Part shown: positions 13,130 to 21,650 of the stretch, piece after piece | Numbering within the stretch: the stretch's first letter is position 1 | How the letters are laid out: every line of letters starts with the position of its first letter | Virus record (IMG/VR): IMGVR_UViG_3300036829_000074 | Location: 1-22,831 of that record | From: a virus | DNA: 22,831 nt | Strand: one strand, 5' to 3' | The notes under the pieces: model-generated | Databases searched by the model: none | Seen by the model: only the letters and a program-made list of their open reading frames with translations | Told to the model about the DNA's origin: nothing | Position numbers and translations under genes: made by a program

Positions 13130-13579
13130 TCAGGCCGCCGTAGCGATCGTGGTGACGGTACCGGTGAGGTTCCCGCCCGCTGTCGTCGTACTGAAATCAT
13201 GTTTGGTCATTGGAATGATCGCGGAGTCCGCCGAGCCCGACGTCGGGCGGTAGCACGTCAGAAGTGCGCCGAGGGTGTTGTTCACCGCACCTCCGGCCGA
13301 GTTCCACACCAGGTTGCCGGTCAAGGCGACGGTCACGGTGGTCGTCGTGGTGATAGTGATGTTGCCGCTGGCCAAGATGATGCGCGCGTAGTTCGTGAAA
13401 GTCGCCTCATCACTAGTGGCCGCTAACAAGGTGGCCAGGTTCGTGTAGCCGGCGAGCGTGGCGTCCGCTTGAAGGCCGGAGGACAGAAGCAGTACCACGA
13501 CAATGTTGTCGCTGCCGGTCAGCAGTGAATACTTCTCGACGAATCGACCCTTTGCGCACGGGAAAACAAAATTTGCCAC
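13130..13579 (-). CDS. Actinophage virion-associated beta protein (149 aa)
   Basis: GTG 13579 is chosen because relatives, as I recall, begin with a short (V/M)ANxVFxxAKGR segment. A GTG at 13609 would add ten residues unlike the family. The TTGGA ribosome site seven bases upstream is weak. Recognisable blocks are FPCAKGRFVEKYSLL, VVLLLSSGLQADATLAGYTN, SDEATFTNYARIIL, NLVWNSAGGAVNNTLGALL and SADSAIIPMTKHDFSTTTAGGN. The family is common in actinophage structural modules, probably as a tail or virion decoration. Here it is the last of three genes lying between the two hub parts. Confidence 0.75.
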   Translation of the reverse strand: MANFVFPCAKGRFVEKYSLLTGSDNIVVVLLLSSGLQADATLAGYTNLATLLAATSDEATFTNYARIILASGNITITTTTTVTVALTGNLVWNSAGGAVNNTLGALLTCYRPTSGSADSAIIPMTKHDFSTTTAGGNLTGTVTTIATAA

Positions 13580-13662
13580 GAAGCATCCAATCAGTGCTAA
13601 CGGGTACACGAGAAAGCAATAATCACTTCGAGCGAGGGAGCGTAATACAGCACGTGGGTAAG

Positions 13663-14415
13663 CTACGCCGCTCCTACCGCCACGGAAGCATCAGCGCCCG
13701 GAGTCAAAAATGCATAAAGACCCGTGTACGCCGGAGCGCCCTGTGCAGTCGGGAACGCCACTGATCCAGTTGACCCCGAAGTAGAATACGACTTTCCCAC
13801 CACCACGATGCTCGGGTTCGTGTCGTATTGATAGAAATGCGCCCCCGACTTGTCGGTTGCAACCATGGCTGTCCATCCAGTCGGGACACCCATGGACACC
13901 GGCCAAGCCGGCCACGCGCTACCGCCGGGCGGCAGCGCCACGCTTCCCCCGAACATGACCATCGTTCCGGCATTCGGCACTGTCACCGAACTGACCGTGA
14001 CGGTCGTAGCACCCTCAACCTGAGAGAACGACAACGACCCCGCCGCAGGAGTAGTACTGGGGCTAACCCCACGAACAGTTAGGAGCCCAAACATGAAATG
14101 ACGCCACGACGCGGGCTTGACCCACGCGATCGAAGTGTCCGCATCCCCCGACACGAGTCGACGGTAATAGACCCCGTGAGTGTCGTGCCCGACGTTCCTC
14201 GTATACGCAGCGGTAAAGGTAGTCGGTGGGTCGGGGTACATGACCATTTCCAGGGCGGTATCGCTACCCGAGTCAGACCCAGAACCAGTAACGAACACCA
14301 GTCGAATATCGTTCGGCTGCCAGTTTGGCCCAAGAGTTACGGGCAGCGGCTCCCTGTATCCGCCAGGCGGGGTGACTGACACGCTCATGTCTAAAAACTG
14401 GATCTGTGCCGCCAC
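13663..14415 (-). CDS. Beta-sandwich minor tail protein (250 aa)
   Basis: GTG 14415 follows AAGGAGGGG, a near-ideal ribosome site. The blocks QPNDIRLVFVTGSG, GVYYRRLVSGDADTSIAW, HFMFGLLTVRGVSP, TVTVSSVTVPNAGTMVMFGG and PTGWTAMVATD follow the same order as the adhesin-like family at 8860 and 9682. The similarity is structural rather than close. The protein ends in LYAFLTPGADA, matching the late 'AFLTPA' strand of that family. Probably a surface-exposed tail-tip decoration. It is the middle gene of the block lying within the hub. Confidence 0.6.
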   Translation of the reverse strand: MAAQIQFLDMSVSVTPPGGYREPLPVTLGPNWQPNDIRLVFVTGSGSDSGSDTALEMVMYPDPPTTFTAAYTRNVGHDTHGVYYRRLVSGDADTSIAWVKPASWRHFMFGLLTVRGVSPSTTPAAGSLSFSQVEGATTVTVSSVTVPNAGTMVMFGGSVALPPGGSAWPAWPVSMGVPTGWTAMVATDKSGAHFYQYDTNPSIVVVGKSYSTSGSTGSVAFPTAQGAPAYTGLYAFLTPGADASVAVGAA

Positions 14416-14440
14416 TATCTACCCCTCCTTGTCGAGGCCA

Positions 14441-14935
14441 CTAGGCGGCCCAGTCGAGTCGCAGTTCTTCAAAATATATGGTGGGCAAGATGGCGTAGGT
14501 GGGGGTGGCGGTGGCGTTGCCAACCCAGCCATTCGTATAAAACGCTTCACCGGGGCGTAGTGTGACATCAAGTGGGGGCTGATAAATCTGGGTGTCGGAG
14601 CCGTAGCCGCTGCCACCCGTACCTAGAGTTTGCAGGGTTACTACAGTTCCTGAAAATGTCACCGAGCCGTTTTGCGCCGCCGTTGCGGATGCGGCTGGCG
14701 CGCCCGAGCGCAGCGGAGTTGGAATCATCGCGCTACCGCCCGACATGGTGGCACCCGCCACCCTGTTGACGTACCAAGAAATGGCGAAAGTGTTAGTGTC
14801 GGGATAGTAATGAAATATAGTGTAATGAACACTGTTAATGCGTATCGAGTAGATGCCAGCCTTAAGGCCCATGAACCCACCGACTGTCGAGCCACCGCCC
14901 AGGGGGGGAGTACCGTTTAATGCGTATGCGGTCAT
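14441..14935 (-). CDS. Jelly-roll-like minor tail protein (164 aa)
   Basis: ATG 14935 follows GGAGGAAGG. The first half (MGLKAGIYSIRINSVHYTI, FHYYPDTNTFAISWYVNRVA) has alternating Tyr/Ile/Phe strands. The second half has PTPLRSGAPAASATAA, then LRPGEAFYTNGW and a final strand FEELRLDWAA. The second half follows the layout of the 8391-8846 protein. This gene is visibly richer in A and T than its neighbours, especially in the codons at 14780-14850, which hints at a more recent arrival. It is the first of the three genes between the hub parts. Function: virion surface protein, inferred. Confidence 0.6.
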   Translation of the reverse strand: MTAYALNGTPPLGGGSTVGGFMGLKAGIYSIRINSVHYTIFHYYPDTNTFAISWYVNRVAGATMSGGSAMIPTPLRSGAPAASATAAQNGSVTFSGTVVTLQTLGTGGSGYGSDTQIYQPPLDVTLRPGEAFYTNGWVGNATATPTYAILPTIYFEELRLDWAA

Positions 14936-14981
14936 GTATAGCTACCTTCCTCCCGTCTGGACTCGGCCATAAAGGCGTTGA

Positions 14982-15368
14982 TCACGGACCTAGCGTGAGA
15001 CCACCGTCAGTGTCGATTTTCACGCCGTTCATCACCCCCGTCGGAGTCAACGGAGTCCATGGATTCGCCGCACCGTAGGAAGCGGTCACTATCTCAGTGC
15101 TCTTAATCCGCACCCCCCGCCATACCTGCATACGCGTACCGAAGGGGGCGAGCTGCGACGTCATTCCCAGCGGAGTGAGGACCTTATTCGGATCACTGAC
15201 TTCTACCTGGATACTACGCATCAGCGCAGCGGTTCGATCCGCCGTCACGATGCCAGCATGTACCTGGAGATACTCTACGACTTTACCGTTCTGAATAACG
15301 TCAACTCGGGAAACAGCGGTATGAGGCTTCCGCGCGGTGGCGTCAAAATCCGGAGTACGTCCTTGCAT
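14982..15368 (-). CDS. DUF5047-like tail hub, N-terminal part (128 aa)
   Basis: ATG 15368 is preferred: CAGGGA lies six bases upstream, it starts 17 bases after the previous stop, and it gives the usual family N-terminus. An ATG at 15440 would overlap the upstream gene by 55 bases. The protein reads PHTAVSRVDVIQNGKVVEYL, then AGIVTADRTAALMRSIQVEV, then a turn DPNKVLTPLG, and APFGTRMQVWRGVR. These are the first ~110 residues of DUF5047 proteins, the hub or Tal-like proteins of actinophage tails. After an ANPWTPLTPTGV segment it stops (TGGLTLGP-type end), just where the family normally continues into its inserted beta domain. The continuation is encoded separately at 11798-13126. Confidence 0.75.
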   Translation of the reverse strand: MQGRTPDFDATARKPHTAVSRVDVIQNGKVVEYLQVHAGIVTADRTAALMRSIQVEVSDPNKVLTPLGMTSQLAPFGTRMQVWRGVRIKSTEIVTASYGAANPWTPLTPTGVMNGVKIDTDGGLTLGP

Positions 15369-15385
15369 CAGCAGTCCCTGTCCGG

Positions 15386-17056
15386 CTAGAAGTAATCGGG
15401 TACACGCGTCTGCGTCATTGTCAATTTCCGCCGACGCCATTGGACCCTCGTGGGCACCCCCGGCAGCGCGTTGTAGTTCTCCGTGGTGTCCTGGCCGCTG
15501 GCGCCCGGACCCAGGGCGACCCACACCTGCGACCCATCTGGCTTCTGCAACAGCAGCGTGCCGCCCGTGCGGTCCAGCTCATCCACGATGGGCCAGACGT
15601 TTGTCAGGTCATCCAGCTCGAAGAACAGCTCGATCTCGTACTCATCGCCGTGTGTCGGACCCCCGACAATGAACGGCAACGCCTCCGACCCGTCGCTGCC
15701 GAGCGGGAAGAACGTACCCATCGTGCGGCGCTTGGTGACCTTGATTCCGGTGTCGCTCTTCGAGACCGCGACCGGTAGTGGCGTGTTAAGCAACGGATTG
15801 CTCGGGTTCTTCAGCCAGTGCTTGTCTCCCGTCGGGGTCACCGACAGGACATTCGAAGGAGCTTGCGCCGCCACCAGTACCGTCCCGCTGTAGGCGATGA
15901 CTCGATATTGGCTAATAACATTCAGCGGCGCCGTGTACTCGTACACCGTAAGGGGAGTCATTCCGTTCGCCGACAGATACGAGAGACTCGGAATCGCGGT
16001 CCAGCTCGTGCCGTTGTCCCGAGACGCCTGCACCAAGAACGCGGTCGTCGCCGGAGTGGTACCCCCCGGCTCGAACACGAGCTGCACCCGGTTGTTGGTC
16101 ACGTCGAACACCGCGCTGTCCAACACCGCGGCGGGCGGAGGACTCGCGGGAGTGGCCAGACGTGTCCAGGTCGTCGAGGAGACCGCCGTCGGGAAAGAAC
16201 CCGACCCCGACCACTGCGAGAACGCTTGAACGTATGCGGAGTAGGTACCGTCCGTGAGGTCGCTGGTAAGCGTCCACGACAAGCTCTCGCCCAGGGTGAC
16301 CCCCGAGGTCTGGATCGGGACCGTGACGAACGGCGCGAACCCGAGACTGGCCACCTGGGCGGCGGTGTACACCGCGACGTTGGAGGCCGCCTGAGGCTGC
16401 GAATCCGGGCTCGCGTAGGTCCAGGTCACCGTGGGACGCGTTGAACTGACGGTGCCCGTTGGCCCGGTGACAGTGATCGAACTGGCCTGCTGGTAGGTGA
16501 TGTCCAGGTAGACCGCACTCACGCTCAACGTGGTGGTAGTGCTGGCGTCATCACGCCCGATGTCGTAGGTCAGCCCCACTAGGTTGGTCGTGGGGTCCCA
16601 CGGCTGCCCCCCCGGCCCTGTGAGGAACGTCCCGAGGTTCTCTTCGATCCACACCGGAACAGTCGGGGCGGTTGGAGGAGAGGTAGGGCAGTTGCTGTTA
16701 AAGAAGTACTTCAGGATGTCCTGGACCTGCCCGGCGATGGAGATAGTGCCGGTCACCGACCGGAGCCAGTGGTTGCACACCGGAATAGTGGGAGCAGGAG
16801 TGGACGCGACCTGCGTAAAAGTCCTGCGACGAAGTCCTACCGAATAAACCTTGGCGCCAGCGGGAATGGTCGGCGTCGGGAAACCGACCCGCAAAACCTG
16901 CGAGTCCAGCCGACACAATCCATTTATAGAAATGTAGGTAGCGTCAGAGTTATCGGCCAACACCGTACTCGCGGAACCGGCACCCGTGATAGTGACACCC
17001 GTACCTGCTTGAGGCGTACTGTTCGGCCGGAGAACTGAGACCGTCAGAGCAGCCAT
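15386..17056 (-). CDS. Minor tail protein with Ig/FnIII domains, Dit-like position (556 aa)
   Basis: ATG 17056 follows AAGGAGG at four bases; a TTG at 17059 is too close to it. Residues ~1-185 form an all-beta N-terminal domain. At ~190-300 an Ig-like domain has SITVTGPTGTVSSTRPTVTW. At ~310-415 an FnIII-like domain has NRVQLVFEPGG, FLVQASRDNGTSWTAI and ISQYRVIAYSG. The last ~140 residues begin KHWLKNPSNPLLN and contain a charged ELFFELDDL patch. The KHWLK(D/N)PxNPxLN block occurs in minor tail proteins of actinophages. Being the first gene after the tape measure, it corresponds in position to distal tail proteins, but its size and FnIII domains point to a larger tail-tip protein. Confidence 0.7.
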   Translation of the reverse strand: MAALTVSVLRPNSTPQAGTGVTITGAGSASTVLADNSDATYISINGLCRLDSQVLRVGFPTPTIPAGAKVYSVGLRRRTFTQVASTPAPTIPVCNHWLRSVTGTISIAGQVQDILKYFFNSNCPTSPPTAPTVPVWIEENLGTFLTGPGGQPWDPTTNLVGLTYDIGRDDASTTTTLSVSAVYLDITYQQASSITVTGPTGTVSSTRPTVTWTYASPDSQPQAASNVAVYTAAQVASLGFAPFVTVPIQTSGVTLGESLSWTLTSDLTDGTYSAYVQAFSQWSGSGSFPTAVSSTTWTRLATPASPPPAAVLDSAVFDVTNNRVQLVFEPGGTTPATTAFLVQASRDNGTSWTAIPSLSYLSANGMTPLTVYEYTAPLNVISQYRVIAYSGTVLVAAQAPSNVLSVTPTGDKHWLKNPSNPLLNTPLPVAVSKSDTGIKVTKRRTMGTFFPLGSDGSEALPFIVGGPTHGDEYEIELFFELDDLTNVWPIVDELDRTGGTLLLQKPDGSQVWVALGPGASGQDTTENYNALPGVPTRVQWRRRKLTMTQTRVPDYF

Positions 17057-17086
17057 CAAGCCTCCTTATAAAGTTGATAGACCAGG

Positions 17087-17118
17087 TTGGCACCTCACCT
17101 GAAAAAGTAAGATGCCAA
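17087..17118 (-). other. 12-bp hairpin after the tape measure gene
   Basis: On the minus strand TTGGCATCTTAC (17118-17107) pairs with GTGAGGTGCCAA (17098-17087) over all twelve positions, two of them U-G, around the loop TTTTTCAG. The plus strand would have two A-C mismatches, so the RNA form is favoured on the coding strand. It begins five bases after the tape measure stop and 31 bases before the next start. No T run follows, so it may be an RNA-processing or attenuation element rather than a strong terminator. Confidence 0.55.
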
Positions 17119-17123
17119 TCCGA

Positions 17124-20100
17124 TCATCCGACCTGCTGAGGAATAGAATCGGACAGCGAATTAAGAGCCGTCTCGATCTCTGTCCGGGTCATCGTGCGCA
17201 ATTCCGTGCCGTCGATGTACACGTGATTGTTCACGATAGGAACCGCCGCTGTACCGGCGCCCATTGTGATCGCTGCATTGCCCGGGATAGCCCCTCCCGA
17301 ACCGGCAGGACCCAGCAATCCGTCGGCACCCAACGCCGTCTTCGCCAACGCTGAGCCGATCTGCGGAGTAGAGATCGACTGGTAGTCGGCAGTCTTCAGT
17401 ACCGAGTTAACCCCCGATACCATGCTGCCCGCCCACACATACCCGACCTGCAGACCTGAGTTGGAGGCGATACCCATGACACCATCGGACGCGGACTGAA
17501 TTCCCGTCCCGAGTCCGCTGCCCAACGACGCGGTGATAGCGGAGACCGGATCGTAGCTAGCGAACGCGGACGTGGTGGATTGAGTCAGGCCAAGGGACAT
17601 GCCCTCACCCAATCCAGTACCAATGTCGTAGAACACCATGGAGGGGGAGTGCGTCTTGGTCTTCTTCTTCGCGGCGTCGATGGCACCCTGACCGAGTTTG
17701 CCGGCCGAATCGCCGACCTGACCTCCGGCCTTGTCCATCCCGCCCGCGAGTCCCTGCGCGTAGCCGCTACCTTCACCTTGGCCCATTTGCTGGGCGGCGT
17801 GTTGAGCGTCGGACAGCGACTGGCTACCGCTCATCACGTTGCCGGCGGCGTTGGGGGTCAGACCGTGCTGCACACCGAACTGCGCGCGTTGCTGGTTAGC
17901 GGTGTGCTGGTCGCGCGGAGCGACGTTGTGCGAAGAGTCCCGGAACCGTTGAGCGTCCGCCCCCGGTCCGTACAAGGAACGCGCCCTGGCCGCGGCAGAG
18001 GCATCATCACGCCCCGCACGCAGATCATCGGCGTGCCTGTTGTGGGTATCCTCTAGCGTGGCTTTGCGTTGAGCGGAGTCCCGGGTCATGCCCCGATCGA
18101 GCAAGCCCTGCTTGTTCGCGTCGAAGGCGGAATCGCGGCGGAGCTGGTCATTCTCGGCCGGCGTACGATCCTTCGGGTCCTTGCTGAGGATCTTCTGCTC
18201 CTCGTCGCGACGCGCGATATCATGCTTGTCCAACGTCCCACGCATGATCGAGTCTTGATCTTTTCTGGCTTGGTCGCGCTTGTCCTGATTCGCCTTCTTG
18301 TCCGCCTCTTCGCGGGCCCGCGACTCGGCCGCGTACCCGATGTGAGCTTGAGGCGGCACGGCGGCCTGTGCCGTTCGAGCGGTGTCCGCCGCCGCGGGAG
18401 TCGCGGCGGCCTGCATTCCGCCAGCCAGGTTGGTCATCGCGGTCTGCCCGATCGCCTTGAACTGACCGGACGGCGAAGCCGCCGACAGACCCGCCTGCCC
18501 GGCCGCGACGACGCTCTGCATCGCGCTCGCCACCGCCGCGGTCGCGGTCGGGGCGGAATCCCGCACACCGATCGCCAGGCCGTCGCCGATGCCGACACCA
18601 AGATCGACGAAGGTCTGCGAGGGAGAGTGCGCGTTCAACGCCGCGGCTCCACACTTCGCCGCCGCCGCGGCCATCTCAGCCGTCGCGTCGCAAGCCTGGC
18701 TGGTGTTCTGAGTGACCCCGCTGGCCATCGCCTTCGGGATCTCCCCACCCATCTTGGAGCCGCCAGAGGCCACCGAGGAACTGGCCGTGTTCAGCGCCTG
18801 GCTGGCCTGTTGGGGTAGCTGCTGGATCGAGTCCATGGCCGGCGCGGCGGTGGCCTGCAGGGCCTTCATGGGGCTCTGCAGAGCGGTGGCGCTCTGCCCA
18901 ACGGCTTGCAGCGCCTGGCTGGCCCGGGGAGCGTTCTGGCTCAGCTGCGCCATCGGCTGCGACACCGAGCTGGCCGACTGCCCGACCTGCCGCAGCGGGT
19001 TGGCCGCGCTCACCGCGCCGTTGCTCAAGCTGGACAGCGAGGAGTTCGCGGCCGTGGCCGCAGTCTGGGTTTGCTGTAGGCCGTTGCTGGTCGTCGCCCC
19101 CGTCACGCCCAGCTGCTGAAGTTCGCGCTGCGACACCATCGCGCCCGAGCCGCCCTGAAGGCCCTTCGAGCCAGCGCCTCCGCCCGCGGGAATGTCCACC
19201 GGCTTGTCCGGGGCGATCATGCTGGACGGGATCGCCGAAGGATCGATGTTCGTTCCGTAGAGCGTCGGCGTCGAGACCGGCGGGCCACCCGCTACCTGGC
19301 CGCCGCCACCGCCGGGCGTGCTGGAGGGCGTCAACTTGCCCTGATCGTCCTTGCTCCAGCCGTACTTGCCCGGCGCGGTGTCGGTGGGGAACGCGCCACC
19401 GCCATCCGAGCCAGCGCTCACGCTGCCGGGAGTGAACCCGCCGGTCTGGTCTCGATGGTCCTGGTAGGCCTGAACGAGACCCGCACCCGCGCCGAGGGTG
19501 CCACCGATAAGCCCACCCGCCAGGGTGCCCACTCCGGGGATAATCGACCCGATACCGGCGCCGATTCCGGCGCCCATTGTCACGTCGGCGAACATCTTGC
19601 CGGCGTCGCCAGATCCGGGGATCTGCTGGATACCCACGTCAGCGGCTTGCGCGCCCGCGCCCAGTAATGCGCCCCAGGGGCCAGCTACACTCATGCCGAG
19701 CGCGGCGCCACCGATGTTAGAGAAAACGCCAGCGGTGGGATCTTGTCCCTGTTCCTGCTGATAGCTGCCGAGTCCCGCGGCCACGCCCCCGAGGACACCC
19801 GCGATTCCGATGCCCTTGGCGCCACCGCCGAACGCCTTCCGAAGTCCGAAGGCGCCCGCCGCGGCTCCGACGAGTGAGGGCGCGGCCTGCGCGCCCGCGT
19901 CCTGGCCCCCGAACGTTTCCAGCAGCCCGCCGAGCGCTCCGGTGGCGTCCGCGACGACCTGCGTCACGACACCACCCGCGGCCAGCGCTCCGCCGGTCAG
20001 ATCGCTGACGGCGGTAGCGATTCCGGGTTGCTGCAGCGACTCCCCGACGCCCTTGATCGCGGCGACGGCGGCGGGATTCCCGATGCCATTGATAATGGCG

Positions 20101-21362
20101 TTGCCCAGGTTGACCGCGCCCTGCACCGCTGGCCCGATCGCGGGCTCCAGGTTATGCAGGGCGCTGGTGGCGGAGCCCGCCATTTCGGTCATGCCACCGA
20201 CGACGTTGCCCATCTGCTGGGCGCCGACGGTGCCGACTTCCTTACCGAGCCCACTCAGCGCGGCGCCCAGGTTATGGAGTGCCGGTACGCCCTCACCGAT
20301 GGCGGCCATAGCGGTGGACTGCACGCCCCTGGTGAACTGCTGCATCGCGCCATTGGCGGCGTAGGCGAGCCCTGGCGTGGCCTTGATGGCCTCGTTGACC
20401 GCCAGCAGGCCAGCCCCGGCGCCGATCATTTCACCGACGGCACCGGCCATGAGGCCCATGCGGCCAGCGTTATCCCACTGGCGACCGATACCGCCGCCCT
20501 TTTCTCCGTCGTCACCGCCGAGCTTGTCGAACTCGCCTGTCCAGCCGTCCGCAGGACCCCTGCCGGTGGGACCCCTACCGCCTCCACCGCCGCCTCCACC
20601 GCCGCCTCCACCGCCGCCTCCACCGCCTCCACCGGGAGGGCCGCCGCTGGGGGGACCAACGCCCGAACGGACGTAGTCAGCGGCAGCTGTTCGGGTGTAG
20701 GAGGGAAGACTGTCGAGGCTGCCGGCATTGACGCGCCCACCACCGCTACCGCCACCAGCTCCCGCCAGCGCGTTCAGCTCCATCCGCGCGTCCTTGGCCA
20801 CCTGAGTGGTGGAACCGAGGCGGCGCTCCAGCCCTTGCGCGGAACTGGTCATCGCGTCGAGGTTCGCGCTCGCTTCCCCGCCCCCGGAGGAAAGCTGCCC
20901 GATCGAGGTGGTCGTGGTGTCGACCCCCGACGCGGCTCCACCGGCGGCGTGGCCGAGCTGCCCCATCCGGTCCGTCAGGCCCGCCGACGCGACGTTCGCC
21001 GACACCAGCTCGCGTGCCATGCCGCTGACCGAGCCACCGTCGGAGATGCTGAACGCGCGACTGCCGGCCATCGATTCGAGGTCGCGCGAGGCCCCGCGCA
21101 CCTCACCCCGGAACCCGCTCAAGTCGCCGGAAGCCGTCGCCACCGCGCTGGAGTCCACGCCGACCGTGAGCACGGTGCCGTTCAGCTCACGGCCGGCGGC
21201 GGTGACGGCGTTGATGCCGTCCGCGGCGTCGGAACCGCCCTGCACCCGGACGCCGACAGTCGCCTGCGCGCCGTGGAGCTGATCGACGGCTGCGCTCGTG
21301 TTCTGTAGCGCCTGAACAGCACCGGTGCAATCGCCCGTTACATCCAGATGGATTACAGCCAC
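17124..21362 (-). CDS. Tape measure protein (1412 aa)
   Basis: By size and position this is the tail tape measure protein; at about 0.15 nm per residue it predicts a tail near 210 nm. The N-terminal ~200 residues are helical and Ala/Gly/Ser-rich. A ~20-residue poly-glycine run (about residues 243-262) separates them from the core. Hydrophobic segments lie at about 303-325, 496-531, 551-570 and 594-630, as in tape measures that may cross the host membrane. A charged Lys/Arg/Glu-rich stretch runs from about 1009 to 1140 and could form a coiled coil. The HSPS motif with the FxDxGxGxGxG pattern occurs twice (about 905-925 and 1235-1260), a familiar element of tape measures. The start is at ATG 21362, 15 bases after the chaperone stop. 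No lytic transglycosylase or peptidase motif is obvious. Confidence 0.9.
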   Translation of the reverse strand: MAVIHLDVTGDCTGAVQALQNTSAAVDQLHGAQATVGVRVQGGSDAADGINAVTAAGRELNGTVLTVGVDSSAVATASGDLSGFRGEVRGASRDLESMAGSRAFSISDGGSVSGMARELVSANVASAGLTDRMGQLGHAAGGAASGVDTTTTSIGQLSSGGGEASANLDAMTSSAQGLERRLGSTTQVAKDARMELNALAGAGGGSGGGRVNAGSLDSLPSYTRTAAADYVRSGVGPPSGGPPGGGGGGGGGGGGGGGGGGGRGPTGRGPADGWTGEFDKLGGDDGEKGGGIGRQWDNAGRMGLMAGAVGEMIGAGAGLLAVNEAIKATPGLAYAANGAMQQFTRGVQSTAMAAIGEGVPALHNLGAALSGLGKEVGTVGAQQMGNVVGGMTEMAGSATSALHNLEPAIGPAVQGAVNLGNAIINGIGNPAAVAAIKGVGESLQQPGIATAVSDLTGGALAAGGVVTQVVADATGALGGLLETFGGQDAGAQAAPSLVGAAAGAFGLRKAFGGGAKGIGIAGVLGGVAAGLGSYQQEQGQDPTAGVFSNIGGAALGMSVAGPWGALLGAGAQAADVGIQQIPGSGDAGKMFADVTMGAGIGAGIGSIIPGVGTLAGGLIGGTLGAGAGLVQAYQDHRDQTGGFTPGSVSAGSDGGGAFPTDTAPGKYGWSKDDQGKLTPSSTPGGGGGQVAGGPPVSTPTLYGTNIDPSAIPSSMIAPDKPVDIPAGGGAGSKGLQGGSGAMVSQRELQQLGVTGATTSNGLQQTQTAATAANSSLSSLSNGAVSAANPLRQVGQSASSVSQPMAQLSQNAPRASQALQAVGQSATALQSPMKALQATAAPAMDSIQQLPQQASQALNTASSSVASGGSKMGGEIPKAMASGVTQNTSQACDATAEMAAAAAKCGAAALNAHSPSQTFVDLGVGIGDGLAIGVRDSAPTATAAVASAMQSVVAAGQAGLSAASPSGQFKAIGQTAMTNLAGGMQAAATPAAADTARTAQAAVPPQAHIGYAAESRAREEADKKANQDKRDQARKDQDSIMRGTLDKHDIARRDEEQKILSKDPKDRTPAENDQLRRDSAFDANKQGLLDRGMTRDSAQRKATLEDTHNRHADDLRAGRDDASAAARARSLYGPGADAQRFRDSSHNVAPRDQHTANQQRAQFGVQHGLTPNAAGNVMSGSQSLSDAQHAAQQMGQGEGSGYAQGLAGGMDKAGGQVGDSAGKLGQGAIDAAKKKTKTHSPSMVFYDIGTGLGEGMSLGLTQSTTSAFASYDPVSAITASLGSGLGTGIQSASDGVMGIASNSGLQVGYVWAGSMVSGVNSVLKTADYQSISTPQIGSALAKTALGADGLLGPAGSGGAIPGNAAITMGAGTAAVPIVNNHVYIDGTELRTMTRTEIETALNSLSDSIPQQVG
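20578..20634 (-). repeat. 12-bp tandem repeat encoding the poly-glycine linker
   Basis: On the plus strand CCGCCTCCACCG recurs about four times in tandem, with partial copies on either side, and encodes the run of glycines in the tape measure protein. Such a pure short repeat is prone to slippage, which would change linker length in whole codon steps (12 bases equals four residues) without breaking the frame. Confidence 0.8.
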
Positions 21363-21377
21363 GACGCACTCCCCCCG

Positions 21378-21650
21378 CTATTTTCTGTATTTGTCAGGAT
21401 TGGACTCGTCCCACGGCATAGGTAAGATTTCGATGCCTGCTTCTGGGCTATAGGAACTGCCTGAGTACCGCGCCATGAACGAGGTGTAGAAATCGTTGCG
21501 TTGCGGACCGATGGGGCCACGGACGATCATCCACTCCAACCAACCCAACCACTGCGACCTAGACAACTGAGCGCGCAGAATGTCGGGGTGTGCAAAACCC
21601 AGTGCCCACGCTAGGTCGTAGGCCACCAATTCATCTGGGTTTAGTCGGAG
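21378..21650 (-). CDS. Tail assembly chaperone, frameshift extension (GT-type)
   Basis: This frame overlaps the upstream chaperone's end and has no good start of its own. It is reached by a -1 shift at G_GGA_AAC (21656-21650), giving a fused product of about 243 residues from 22108 to 21378. After the shift it reads LRLNPDELVAYDLAWALGFA, then HPDILRAQLSRSQWLGWLEWM, and ends with a hydrophilic tail. The length (90 residues) and the pattern of a Trp-rich helical region right before the tape measure gene are those of the T domain of lambda GT-like proteins. It binds the tape measure protein during assembly in related phages and is absent from the virion. The stop is 15 bases before the tape measure start. 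Confidence 0.85.
   Translation of the reverse strand, partial: LRLNPDELVAYDLAWALGFAHPDILRAQLSRSQWLGWLEWMIVRGPIGPQRNDFYTSFMARYSGSSYSPEAGIEILPMPWDESNPDKYRK

Noticed and set aside
20028-21308. 426-residue plus-strand ORF opposite the tape measure
   Set aside because: Its composition follows the antisense of an Ala/Gly-rich gene, with poly Ala/Ser/Thr patches and no recognisable domain.
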